Shown here in pieces: positions 8,185-16,361 of a stretch of 64,000 nucleotides of DNA (position 1 is its first letter; each line of letters starts with the position of its first letter). The notes below the pieces were generated by a model that was not told the origin of the DNA, searched no databases, and saw only the letters and a list, made by a program, of their open reading frames with translations. The translations under genes were made by a program, and so were the position numbers. The stretch covers positions 372,001-436,000 of the forward strand of contig NZ_CADIJL010000002.1 of NCBI RefSeq assembly GCF_902859695.1, written 5' to 3'. This DNA is from Achromobacter ruhlandii. GTDB taxonomy: Bacteria > Pseudomonadota > Gammaproteobacteria > Burkholderiales > Burkholderiaceae_B.

Positions 8185-8372
8185 CGGCGCCGCGCGAAGG
8201 CGCGACCAGCCCCGCGCAAGGGCGTGTCAGCCGTGTCCTGACGCGCTTGGTCATGAAGCAGGCGCGGGGGCGCGCATCCTGGCCAAGGCCTATTGGGCGG
8301 CGGGCAAGACGGGGCGGGATTGAAGGCTGCCGGGCGGGGTCGCCTACAATTTTGGTTTTCCCGGAGGCGACC

Positions 8373-9107
8373 ATGACGCTTCTTCGTATGCTGTGGCTGG
8401 CCTTGATGCTGGTCGGGGCGATGGCCGGCGCGACCGGCGGCAAGCCGGTGCGCGTCGCCGTCTACCGCGGCCCCGCGGCCTGCGACGCCTGCTCGGCCGC
8501 CGCCCGGCGCGCGATCGAAGAGGCCGGCGCGCGTTATCAGGTTGACTACGTCGGCCCCGGCGAGCGCATCGACATTTCCGAGGCCAGCCTGGCCCGCTAC
8601 GACCTTTATGTGCAGCCGGGCGGCGGCCAGGACATTCCCGCCGCGTTCCACAGCCTGGGCAACGCGCGGGTCGACGCGGTGCGGCGTTTCGTGGCCCGGG
8701 GCGGGCGCTACCTCGGCCTGTGCATGGGCGCGTATCTGGCCGATGCCGGGGGCTTCGGGCTGGTCGGCCAGGAACTGGATTCGGAGGTGGGTCGCCCGGG
8801 TTTCCCGGTCAAGACGATCGATGATGCTGTCGTCGCCGTTCGCTGGGCGGGCCATGCGGACCGCGTCTTTTACCAGGACGGTCCGTATTTGCGGGCCGAA
8901 TCCGACGAGGCGGGCTTTCGCGCCATCGCGGCCTATGAAAACGGCGACCTGGCCGCCGCCCGTTACGCGTTCGAGGACGGCATCGTGGTGCTGAGCGGCC
9001 CGCATCCGGAGGCCGAGCCGTCGTGGTTCGAGGCAGCCGGGATCCCTCTGGAGCAGATGCCGCGCCAGGATCTTTTCAAGGACCTGCTGGATCAACTGGC
9101 GCTGTAG
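8373..9107 (+). CDS. BPL-N domain (class I glutamine amidotransferase-like) exported protein
   Basis: 244 residues from ATG 8373, 5 bases after GGAGG. A hydrophobic N-terminus (residues 4-20) looks like a signal peptide. The rest fits the biotin-protein-ligase N-terminal-like domain, a DJ-1/glutamine-amidotransferase fold: VRVAVYRGPAA at the first strand, YVQPGGGQD, the nucleophile elbow GLCMGAYLA with Cys117, and SGPHPEAEP, whose His is the likely partner. Such stand-alone proteins have no assigned reaction. An upstream gap (8185-8372) shows no coding sequence. Confidence 0.75.
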   Translation: MTLLRMLWLALMLVGAMAGATGGKPVRVAVYRGPAACDACSAAARRAIEEAGARYQVDYVGPGERIDISEASLARYDLYVQPGGGQDIPAAFHSLGNARVDAVRRFVARGGRYLGLCMGAYLADAGGFGLVGQELDSEVGRPGFPVKTIDDAVVAVRWAGHADRVFYQDGPYLRAESDEAGFRAIAAYENGDLAAARYAFEDGIVVLSGPHPEAEPSWFEAAGIPLEQMPRQDLFKDLLDQLAL

Positions 9108-9670
9108 CCCCGGCCCGGATGCCGGCGCCGGCGATGCGCGCGCTGGCGGCGATTGCGCGATCCGGCCGCCATGCGGGATGACGCGGGCGATTTCACTGCG
9201 CGCGCCTTGGGCGTGTCGCGGCGTCTTGTGATCGGCGAACAACTGCCCGTCGCGCAAAGGGCGCCAGGCATGGCGCATGCGGACGGCGTGGCGGCGTGGA
9301 CCACTGACGCGCAGTCCGATTTTGCGTCCGCGTTCCTGGCCATGCCGCGCCGGTCCGGCGCATTGCCCATGGCGCCGCCGGCACAGTGAAAAGCGCGCAT
9401 TCCATGGCGTCGCGCAGGCCTGGAAGCGGCCCGTCGAACGGCTGCCGGTGTTCTTGACATCGCTGGGTCGATCCACATAATCCAGGGCCATTCCCGTTGT
9501 TATTTGCAGGTTGTCTTCGAATGGCAGGATTCATGGCCGCATACGCGCAAGCGTCTTTGCCCAACCGGACGCGCCGCGTCGATTCGTCCGCCGGCCGGCG
9601 CCGCTGGCGGCGGGCGGAACATGACCTCGCAGGGGCCTGTTCATTGACCTTCCAATCCCTGGAGCATTCC
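9108..9670. other. Long intergenic region upstream of the DUF4198 gene
   Basis: About 560 bases without a supportable gene. Candidate frames on both strands are Arg/Ala/Pro-rich and have no ribosome site. No strong inverted repeat with a T-run was noticed. The last 60 bases hold the ribosome site (GGAG 9661-9664) of the next gene. Confidence 0.45.
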
Positions 9671-10462
9671 ATGAAGAAGACCCTATCCCTCGCGATCGCG
9701 GCCTTGTGCCTGAGCGCGACCGCGCAAGCCCACCAGGTCTGGATCGAGCAACCGGCGGGCAAGTCCGCCGTCATCCGGTTCGGCGAGTTCGCCGAGAACC
9801 TGCGCGAGGCGTCGCCGGGCTATCTCGACGGCTTCAACAAGCTGTCGGCCAAACTGATTTCCGCCAAGGGAGAGTCGCCCCTGACCGTGGCCAAGGTGGC
9901 CGACGGTTTCACGCTGTCGGCCAAGGCGGTGCGCGATGAAAGCCTGGTGGCCGAAGAGCCGGCGCTGCCGCTGCGCAAGTTCAAGCACGGCGGCGTGGGC
10001 GAGCCCATGGATGCATGGTTCTGGATGAGCGCGCGCTACATGGCCGATGCCAGCGTCGCGGCCAAGCCCTCGCTCACCATGGACATCGTGCCCACCGGCA
10101 AGGCGGGCGAGTTTCAGATCGTCCTGAAAGGCCAGCCGTTGGCCAAGACCAAGCTCGTCGCCATGGTGCAGTCGGGCTGGGAAAAGGTGGCCTACACGGA
10201 CGCCCAGGGCAAGGCCCATCTCGATCTGCCCTGGAAGGGTCAATACGTGTTGCGCGCCATGCACATCGACCGCACGCCGGGCGAGCGCGCGGGCGCCAAC
10301 GGTCCCGAGCATTACGACGGTATCGGCTATGTGTCGACGCTGACCTTCGTCAAGCCCGACGGTGCGGCGCCGCTGCCCGCCGGCCCGGTGATGCCGCCCA
10401 ACAAGCCGCCCGTGGCCGCCCCGGTGGCCGCGGCGGCGCAGGGCACGACGGCCGCCAAGTAA
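9671..10462 (+). CDS. DUF4198-family periplasmic protein
   Basis: 263 residues from ATG 9671, 6 bases after GGAG. A signal peptide (residues 1-20) is cut after AQA, leaving His at the mature N-terminus (HQVWIEQP), the typical start of DUF4198/NikM-like proteins, which are associated with nickel, cobalt or other metal uptake. The body is beta-rich with an Ig-like segment (GEFQIVLKGQPLAKTKLVAMV; YTDAQGKAHLDLPWKGQYVL). The tail is a Pro/Ala linker with no membrane segment. The MerR gene 150 bases downstream may be related in function, but this is inference. Confidence 0.75.
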   Translation: MKKTLSLAIAALCLSATAQAHQVWIEQPAGKSAVIRFGEFAENLREASPGYLDGFNKLSAKLISAKGESPLTVAKVADGFTLSAKAVRDESLVAEEPALPLRKFKHGGVGEPMDAWFWMSARYMADASVAAKPSLTMDIVPTGKAGEFQIVLKGQPLAKTKLVAMVQSGWEKVAYTDAQGKAHLDLPWKGQYVLRAMHIDRTPGERAGANGPEHYDGIGYVSTLTFVKPDGAAPLPAGPVMPPNKPPVAAPVAAAAQGTTAAK

Positions 10463-10614
10463 GCCTGGCCAACCGACAAGCAATCCCGCGCCCCGGCTTC
10501 GCCTGGCGGCCACGTCTGTCTCGGGCGTGGCGGATGGCGGCGCGCCGGGCAGGCCCCGCCGCAGGCCGGCGGGGCGCGGAGGCGGGGCGGCGGCGAGCAG
10601 GAAAGGACAAGAAT

Positions 10615-11025
10615 GTGAATATCGGCGAACTGGCCAGGCGCACCGGATTGACCGCGTCGCGCATCCGCTTCTACGAGAGCGCCGGGCTGCTGCGGACGGT
10701 GGCGCGCCAGCCCAACGGCTACCGCCGCTATCCGCCCGAGGCCATGATGGCGCTGGAGTTGATCACGACGGCGCAACAGGTCGGCTTCAGCCTGGATGAA
10801 ATCCGGTCGTTGCTGCCCTCCGGACCAGACCGGTGGGACCATGATGCGCTGCTGGCGGCGCTGCGACGCAAGGTGGCCGAGATCGAGGCGTTGGAGACCC
10901 GTCTGGCCCACAGCAAGACGCAGCTGATGGCGTTGATGCAGGACGTGCGGGCCCGGCCCGATGACCTGGATTGCGTTGCCGCTGCGGAGCAGGTTCTGGC
11001 GCGCGTGCTGGGCCGGCTGGGCTAG
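10615..11025 (+). CDS. MerR-family transcriptional regulator
   Basis: 136 residues from GTG 10615, preceded by AAAGGA; the nearby ATG at 10613 is out of frame. The N-terminus NIGELARRTGLTASRIRFYESAGLL is the MerR winged helix, followed by NGYRRYPPEAMMALELI and a dimerisation coiled-coil (residues 80-110). There is no Cys pair typical of mercury, copper or zinc sensors; a single Cys lies near residue 120, so the signal is probably organic or redox. The stop overlaps the end of the convergent LysR gene by 4 bases. Confidence 0.88.
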   Translation: MNIGELARRTGLTASRIRFYESAGLLRTVARQPNGYRRYPPEAMMALELITTAQQVGFSLDEIRSLLPSGPDRWDHDALLAALRRKVAEIEALETRLAHSKTQLMALMQDVRARPDDLDCVAAAEQVLARVLGRLG

Positions 11026-11993
11026 CCGAGGCCCCGCTTGCGGCGCGTGGCCGGATCCGGCCGCGCGGCGGCCTCGCGCAGCAGGATCTCGCTGGCGTGG
11101 CTGAAGCGCTCGACCAGGAAATCCAGCAACCGGCGCACGCGCGGCGCCATGTATCGGTTGCCATGGAACACGGCATGCACGCCGTCTTCGGCGACGACGT
11201 AGTCGGGCAGCAGCATTTTCAGGCGGCCGGCGCGCAGGTCGTCGGCGGCATCCCAGAGCGTCTTGCGCGCGATGCCATGGCCGGCAATCGCCCACTGGCG
11301 CGCCAGCGCGCCATCGTTCGTCTCCCAGGCGCGTTCCAGGGGCACGGTGAACGAGGCCGGCTTGCCGTGGCGGGAGAAATGGAATTCATTGAGCGGGCCG
11401 GCCGCGGTGACCAGGACGATGAAGTCGTGGCGTGCCAGGTCTTCGGGATGGCGCGGTTCGCCGTGCCGGGCAATGTAATCGGGGGATGCGCACAGCACCC
11501 GCCAGTTGGGGGCGAGATGGCGGGCCACCAGGGTGCCGTCCTGCGGCTTGCCAAAGCGGATCGCCAGGTCCACGTCATCCTGCTGCAGGTTCGACAGCGA
11601 GTCTGATAGCGTCAAGGCCAGTTTCAGTTCGGGATGCGCCGCGCTGAACTCCTCCAGCCAATGGTTCAGCAGATTGCGGCCGAAGTCGGCGGAGGCCGAG
11701 ATCCGCAGCTTGCCGCGCACGGCGTGCTGGCCCGCCAGCAATGCCGCTTCGGCGTCGTCGATGGCACGCAGCGCAATGCCGCAATGCGCCAGGTACAGCC
11801 GGCCTTCCTCGGTCAGGCGCAGTTGGCGCGTGCTGCGATGGAACAGCCGGGTGCGCAGCGCCGTTTCCAGCTTGATGAGGCGCGCGCTGGCGGCGGCGGC
11901 CGACAGGCCGAGCTTGCGTCCGGCGGCCGACAGGCTGCCCAGGGCCGCGGTTTCCACGAACAGGCGCATGTCGCCGAGTCGGTCGGTGGCCAT
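11022..11993 (-). CDS. LysR-family transcriptional regulator
   Basis: 323 residues from ATG 11993 (an upstream ATG at 12020 would extend into the operator-like repeat). Winged helix at residues 5-60: DMRLFVETAALGSLSAAGRKLGLS is the classic recognition region, followed by FHRSTRQLRLTEEG. The C-terminal effector domain shows the two-lobed LysR pattern (GKLRISASADFGRN; DVDLAIRFG). It is divergent from the MFS exporter gene at 12106 and most likely controls it; the ligand is unknown. Confidence 0.9.
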   Translation of the reverse strand: MATDRLGDMRLFVETAALGSLSAAGRKLGLSAAAASARLIKLETALRTRLFHRSTRQLRLTEEGRLYLAHCGIALRAIDDAEAALLAGQHAVRGKLRISASADFGRNLLNHWLEEFSAAHPELKLALTLSDSLSNLQQDDVDLAIRFGKPQDGTLVARHLAPNWRVLCASPDYIARHGEPRHPEDLARHDFIVLVTAAGPLNEFHFSRHGKPASFTVPLERAWETNDGALARQWAIAGHGIARKTLWDAADDLRAGRLKMLLPDYVVAEDGVHAVFHGNRYMAPRVRRLLDFLVERFSHASEILLREAAARPDPATRRKRGLG

Positions 11994-12005
11994 TTCAAAT
12001 CCAAA

Positions 12006-12020
12006 TTGAAAATAATTCAA
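12006..12020. promoter_or_regulatory. Candidate LysR operator
   Basis: Perfect inverted repeat TTGAA-AATAA-TTCAA in an AT-rich patch within the 112-base LysR-MFS divergent gap. The size and A/T core fit a LysR T-N11-A-type site. The rest of the gap is GC-rich, which makes the patch stand out. Confidence 0.5.
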
Positions 12021-12105
12021 ATTCTAGGCCAATTATCAAACGGCATCGTCAGCGCCAGACTGTCGCATCTCCAATCCGGGCCTGGCCCATGAAGGAATGC
12101 AAACA

Positions 12106-13329
12106 ATGAACGAGATCACGGGTTCGCTGGCCAGGGGGACGCCTGCCCCCGCGCCGGCCACGACGCCCATGCCGATGGCGGCCTTGCTGGCGTTGACCAT
12201 GTGCAGCTTTATCGCCACCGCCAACGAAGCCGTCCCGGCCGGGCTGCTGCCGAGGATGGCGCGCGACTTCGGCGTATCGCAGGGCTGGGCGGGCCAGCTG
12301 GTGACGTTGTGCGCGCTGGGATCGGGGCTGGCGGCGATCCCGCTGACGGTCGCGCTGCGCGGCTGGCGGCGGCGCTGGGTGCTGTTGCTGTCGGTGGGGG
12401 GCTTTTTTGTCTGCAATGCCATCACCGCCTTGGCGTCGCATTTTCCGTTGGCGTTGGCGGCGCGCTTCATGGCGGGCATCGCCACCGGCCTGGCCTGGAG
12501 CCTGTTGGCGGGCTACGCGCGGCGCATGGTGGCGCCGTCGCAACAGGGCCGCGCGATGGCGGTGGCAATGGTCGGCATTCCGCTGGCCCTGGCGCTGGGC
12601 GTGCCGCTGGGGGCCTGGCTCGGCGGCCTGGCCGGCTGGCGCACGGTGTTTGGCATCCTGGCGGGCATGAGCCTGGCGCTGGTGGCTTGGGTGGTGCGAG
12701 CGGTGCCCGACTATCCGGGGCAGACGGCCGCGCGGCGTGTGCCGATGCGCCGGGTATGGACGACGCCCGGCGTGCGGCCGGTGCTGGGCGTGGTGCTGGC
12801 CTGGATCCTGGCGCACTACACCCTGTACACCTACGTCGCGCCGTTGCTGGCGGCATTCGGACTGGGCGAACGGGTGGATGCGGCCCTGCTGGTGTTCGGC
12901 GTGGCGTCGCTGTGCGGCATCGGCTTCACCGGCGCGTTGGTGGACCGCGGCCTGCGCCGGCTGGTGCTGGGCAGCCTGGCGGCGTTCGCGCTGGTGGCGC
13001 TGGCCTTGGGGCAGGGCGCGCTGCCGGCGGGCGGCGTCTACGTGATGCTGGCGTTGTGGGGCCTGAGTTTCGGCGGCGCGCCAACGCTGCTGCAGACGGC
13101 GTTGGCGGACGCGGCCGGCGATGGGGCCGAGGTGGCGCAATCGATGCTGGTGACGGTGTTCAACCTGGCCTTCGCGGCCGGAGGCGCGATGGGGGGCGTA
13201 CTGCTGGAAACGGCGGGAGCGGGCGCCTTGCCGCAAGCCATCCTGGCGTTGTTGTTGCTGGCCTGGGGCCTGGCCTGGCGCGCCAGGACCCATGGCTTCA
13301 GGCCGGGGCGGCGCGGGGCGGCGCATTGA
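12106..13329 (+). CDS. MFS efflux transporter (DHA1 / AraJ-like)
   Basis: 407 residues, 12 predicted membrane helices in two six-helix bundles. ATG 12106 is preferred over 12097 because AAGGA (12092-12096) is 9 bases upstream. The loop between helices 2 and 3 has GWRRRWVLL and helix 4 begins ARFMAGIATGLAWSLL, both typical of drug:H+ antiporters; helix 5 GIPLALALGVPLGAWLGG carries the motif-C-like glycines of exporters. Substrate unknown; expression is probably governed by the divergent LysR regulator. Confidence 0.88.
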   Translation: MNEITGSLARGTPAPAPATTPMPMAALLALTMCSFIATANEAVPAGLLPRMARDFGVSQGWAGQLVTLCALGSGLAAIPLTVALRGWRRRWVLLLSVGGFFVCNAITALASHFPLALAARFMAGIATGLAWSLLAGYARRMVAPSQQGRAMAVAMVGIPLALALGVPLGAWLGGLAGWRTVFGILAGMSLALVAWVVRAVPDYPGQTAARRVPMRRVWTTPGVRPVLGVVLAWILAHYTLYTYVAPLLAAFGLGERVDAALLVFGVASLCGIGFTGALVDRGLRRLVLGSLAAFALVALALGQGALPAGGVYVMLALWGLSFGGAPTLLQTALADAAGDGAEVAQSMLVTVFNLAFAAGGAMGGVLLETAGAGALPQAILALLLLAWGLAWRARTHGFRPGRRGAAH

Positions 13330-13388
13330 CCGAAGTCCGGCGCGCGGAGTCCGCTGGATCGAGATGGGCCGCGCGGCGTCGTCCCTGT

Positions 13389-13880
13389 CTACAGATCCAG
13401 CACCATCTCGTGCCAGGCCATGCCGCCGTGGTCGGACGCCGAGGGACGCACGTAGCGGTAGCCGAGCTTGCGGTACAGCTCGACGTGGCGGTCCTTGCAC
13501 ATCAGGTGAATGCTGCGCTTGCCCTGGCGGCGGCTGTCGTCGATGAAGCGGTGCATCAGGCGCGCCGCATGGCCCTTGCCCTGGTGGGCGGGATCGACCA
13601 CCACCGACATGATCACCACGTTGGGCGCGGCCGGGTCGTGGCCCACCAGTTCCTTGAAGGCCTCGTCCGACATGACCACTTCATGGGCGCAGCCGCTGTT
13701 GATGAAGCCGACGATGGCGCCGTCCTCTTCCAGCAGCAGGAAGCCTTGCGGATAGTTGGCGATGCGGGTGGCGATCTTGGCGCGGGTGGCGGCTTCGTCG
13801 CCTTCGTAGGCGGTGGTTTCGATCTCGAAGCAGCGGTCGGTGTCGGCGAGGGTGGGAGAACGGAAATTCAAGGCGGACAT
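13389..13880 (-). CDS. GNAT-family N-acetyltransferase (arylalkylamine-acetyltransferase-like)
   Basis: 163 residues from ATG 13880. The acetyl-CoA-binding motif is VVVDPAHQGKGHAARLMHRF (Q-x-x-G-x-G/A), followed by HLMCKDRHVELYRKLGYRYV, the usual C-terminal GNAT strand-helix. The region LADTDRCFEIETTAYEGDEAA at the N-terminus resembles bacterial serotonin/arylalkylamine acetyltransferases, but the substrate is uncertain. It is convergent with the MFS gene and preceded by an oddly placed terminator on the same strand at 13988-14021. Confidence 0.85.
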   Translation of the reverse strand: MSALNFRSPTLADTDRCFEIETTAYEGDEAATRAKIATRIANYPQGFLLLEEDGAIVGFINSGCAHEVVMSDEAFKELVGHDPAAPNVVIMSVVVDPAHQGKGHAARLMHRFIDDSRRQGKRSIHLMCKDRHVELYRKLGYRYVRPSASDHGGMAWHEMVLDL

Positions 13881-13987
13881 GGTGAAACGGCAGCGGGGTG
13901 ATGACAGCGAAGCCGTATGGTAGCGGTTCCCAGCGCGCCATGCGGGTATTCCCGGACGCCGCGCCATGCGGGCGGGGCCGGAGGCGG

Positions 13988-14021
13988 AAAAAAAGCGCAT
14001 TCCCCGGGAAGGGGAATGCGC
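13988..14021 (-). terminator. Strong intrinsic terminator reading leftward, upstream of the GNAT gene
   Basis: On the minus strand an 11-base perfect stem, GCGCATTCCCC / GGGGAATGCGC (14011-14021 and 13995-14005) with a 5-base loop, is followed by seven Ts (13994-13988). It lies 108 bases upstream of the GNAT start, where no leftward gene ends. A second perfect hairpin, GCGCCGG / CCGGCGC (14041-14059), lies just before it in that direction. This arrangement fits a short RNA or a transcribed leader with an attenuator. Confidence 0.65.
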
Positions 14022-14248
14022 GCAGATGCTGTGCGGCGTGGCGCCGGTTTTCCCGGCGCGGCGCCCCGCTGGCTGGCGGTACTTCGGCCCGAGTCCGCGT
14101 ACGTCTTGCGGAATCTCTCGCCAAGCTTAGATACTGTTAGTCTCGTGGCTATACCGCGCGTCTCAGTTTTTGGCGAAGCGGCCGTTATTTACTTTTAGTC
14201 ATATTTGACGAGTCCAAGTCCGCGCCACCCTCGCGGCAACCCGCAAGC

Positions 14249-15283
14249 ATGAATCCCAATGCTTATTCCGCCGGCCAACCGCCGAGCCTGCCAGCCGCCG
14301 TCGCCCACCATCATTTCGATGTGGCGGCGCAGGCGCCCGAACGCCGCCTGCTGGCCTGGCGCGACCACGTCGGGCATGTGGTCGACGTGCTGCCCGACCG
14401 CGACGGGCTGCGCGAGCCGTTCCAGGCCTCCATCGACCGCTACCGCGTGGGCCGCCTGATGTTCACCGATTGCCGTTCCGACGCGCTGCGGCTGGAGCGT
14501 TCGCTGGTGCGCATTTCCCGCGACAACATCCGCGACTTCGCCTTGCATGTGTTCCTGGAGGGCTGGGTGGACGATGTGACGCTGCGCAATGCGCCGCGGC
14601 CGCCGGACGCGCGCGGCGCGGCGCGGGTGCTGGCGGTGGATCTGGGCCAGCCGGTGCGGATGTGGCGCCATGCCTGTCGCATGCTGACCTTTTTCGTGCC
14701 GGCGGAACTGGTGCAGGAGGTGTTTCCCGATCCGCAGGCGATCCATGGCCGCACGCTGCACGACGGCATGCCGCTGTTGCGGCTGGCGGTCGGCCAGGCG
14801 GCGGCGCTGGGCCGCTCGATACGCGGGCTGGGCGCGGCCCAGGCGCAGGCCGATATCACCGCCTGCGTACGGCTGCTGCTGGCCGCGTTCGGCAAGGACG
14901 CGCGCCTGGCCGGCAATGCCCGCGCGGCAGGGCGGGCGGCAATGGTGGCCGAGGTGCGGCGCCACGTCCAGGCCAATCTGCACCAGGCCGGGCTGACGCC
15001 GGAATCCGTGATCCAGGCGCTGCGCCTGCCGCGGCCCACGGTGTACCGGCTGTTCCAGCACGAGGGCGGGCTGGGCGCCTACATCCGCCAGTCGCGCCTG
15101 CGGCTGGCGGCCGAGGAACTGGCGCGCTATCCGCACCTGACGGTGATGGAGATCGCCTACGGCCTGGGATTCGGCAGCGCGTCGGATTTCGCGCGGGCGT
15201 TCCGGCGCGCCTACGACATGCCGCCGCAGTCGTTCCGCGAGCAGTCGTGGCGCTGGCCCGAACGGGCCGCGCTGCGCGTCTAG
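14249..15283 (+). CDS. AraC-family transcriptional regulator
   Basis: 344 residues. The N-terminal two thirds resembles the AraC-binding-like cupin domain (FDVAAQAPERRLLAWRDHVG; DNIRDFALHVFLEGW). The C-terminal AraC helix-turn-helix pair is clear: TPESVIQALRLPRPTVYRLF then VMEIAYGLGFGSASDFARAF with YDMPPQSFR. This subgroup (OxyR-independent, XylS-like with DHV-motif N-terminus) often controls aromatic or oxidoreductase genes, but no obvious partner is adjacent. The 370-base gap before it holds the leftward terminator described at 13988. Confidence 0.85.
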   Translation: MNPNAYSAGQPPSLPAAVAHHHFDVAAQAPERRLLAWRDHVGHVVDVLPDRDGLREPFQASIDRYRVGRLMFTDCRSDALRLERSLVRISRDNIRDFALHVFLEGWVDDVTLRNAPRPPDARGAARVLAVDLGQPVRMWRHACRMLTFFVPAELVQEVFPDPQAIHGRTLHDGMPLLRLAVGQAAALGRSIRGLGAAQAQADITACVRLLLAAFGKDARLAGNARAAGRAAMVAEVRRHVQANLHQAGLTPESVIQALRLPRPTVYRLFQHEGGLGAYIRQSRLRLAAEELARYPHLTVMEIAYGLGFGSASDFARAFRRAYDMPPQSFREQSWRWPERAALRV

Positions 15284-15302
15284 CGGCCAGGGCGGGGCGG
15301 CG

Positions 15303-16193
15303 TCAGTCCGCGCACACCTGGCGCACGCACTCGCGCAGCCAGCGATGCGCCGGATCGGCGTCCATGCGCGGATGCCACAGCATCGAGATGGTGATGGCCG
15401 GCGCCTGGACGGGCAGCGCGAAGCCGTGCATGCCGGCGCGCAGGTTGGCGGTGTGGCGCTCGGGCACGCTGGCGATCAGGTCGGAGCCGCGCGCCAGGGC
15501 CAGCGCGTCGGCAAAGCCGGCGACGATGACGGCGATGTCACGCGTCAGGCCCTGCGCCTGCAGCGCCGTGTCGATCGGGCCTTTGTCCAGTCCGCGGCGT
15601 GAGACCAGCACATGCTGGCCGGCGGCGTAGCGCGCCGCCGTGACCTTGCCCCGGGCCAGCGGATGATCCGCGCGCACCACGCCGATGAAGCGGTCGCGAA
15701 ACAGCGCGCGGGTGCGGATCTCGGGGCTGCTGGCGGCGCCGATCACGCCGGTCTCCAGGTCGACGCTGCCGTCGCGCAGCGCCGCGCTGTCCTTGTCGGG
15801 CTTTTGCACGAAGCGCAGCCGCACGCCGGGCGCCTCGCGCCGGGTGAGGGCGATCAGCGCCGGCCCGAAGCACTCCACGAAGCCATCGCTGGTGCGCAGC
15901 GTGAAATGGCGCGACAGCCGCGACAGGTCCAGCAATTCGGCCGGACGCAGCACGCCCTGCGCCTCTTGCACCAGCCGATTCACCTGTTCGCGCAGTTCCT
16001 GCGCCCGGGGCGTCGGCACCAGGCCGCGGCCGGCCCGCACCAGCAGCGGATCGCCGGTGGTTTCGCGCAGGCGCGCCAGCGCCCGGCTCATGGCCGACGG
16101 GCTCAGGTGCAGCCGGCGCGCGGCGCGGGCGACGTTGCCTTCGGTAAGCAGCACGTCCAGCGTGAGCAGCAGGTTGAGGTCGGGGCGGGACAT
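15303..16193 (-). CDS. LysR-family transcriptional regulator
   Basis: 296 residues. The N-terminus DLNLLLTLDVLLTEGNVARAARRLHLSPSAMSRALARL is the NodD/SyrM-like LysR winged helix, followed by LVRAGRGLVPTPRA. The effector domain has the expected FTLRTSDGFVECFGPALI start. It is divergent from the DHA2 exporter at 16362, its likely target. The 168-base gap between them contains a symmetric TGCAT...GTGCA element near 16235-16251 that could be part of the operator. Confidence 0.9.
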   Translation of the reverse strand: MSRPDLNLLLTLDVLLTEGNVARAARRLHLSPSAMSRALARLRETTGDPLLVRAGRGLVPTPRAQELREQVNRLVQEAQGVLRPAELLDLSRLSRHFTLRTSDGFVECFGPALIALTRREAPGVRLRFVQKPDKDSAALRDGSVDLETGVIGAASSPEIRTRALFRDRFIGVVRADHPLARGKVTAARYAAGQHVLVSRRGLDKGPIDTALQAQGLTRDIAVIVAGFADALALARGSDLIASVPERHTANLRAGMHGFALPVQAPAITISMLWHPRMDADPAHRWLRECVRQVCAD

Positions 16194-16361
16194 GGCGCGA
16201 CCATATCACGGCCTTGCCGTGGAGTGGCGTCGGATGCATGAATAAAGTGCAAATGCTGCGTCTTCCGCCATGTGCGGCGCGGGCCTACGCTGGCGGCTTC
16301 AACGGGTCGCGCGCCGTTCGGCCAGCGCCCCGCCCCTGACCGCATTTGACGACGGATCCCC

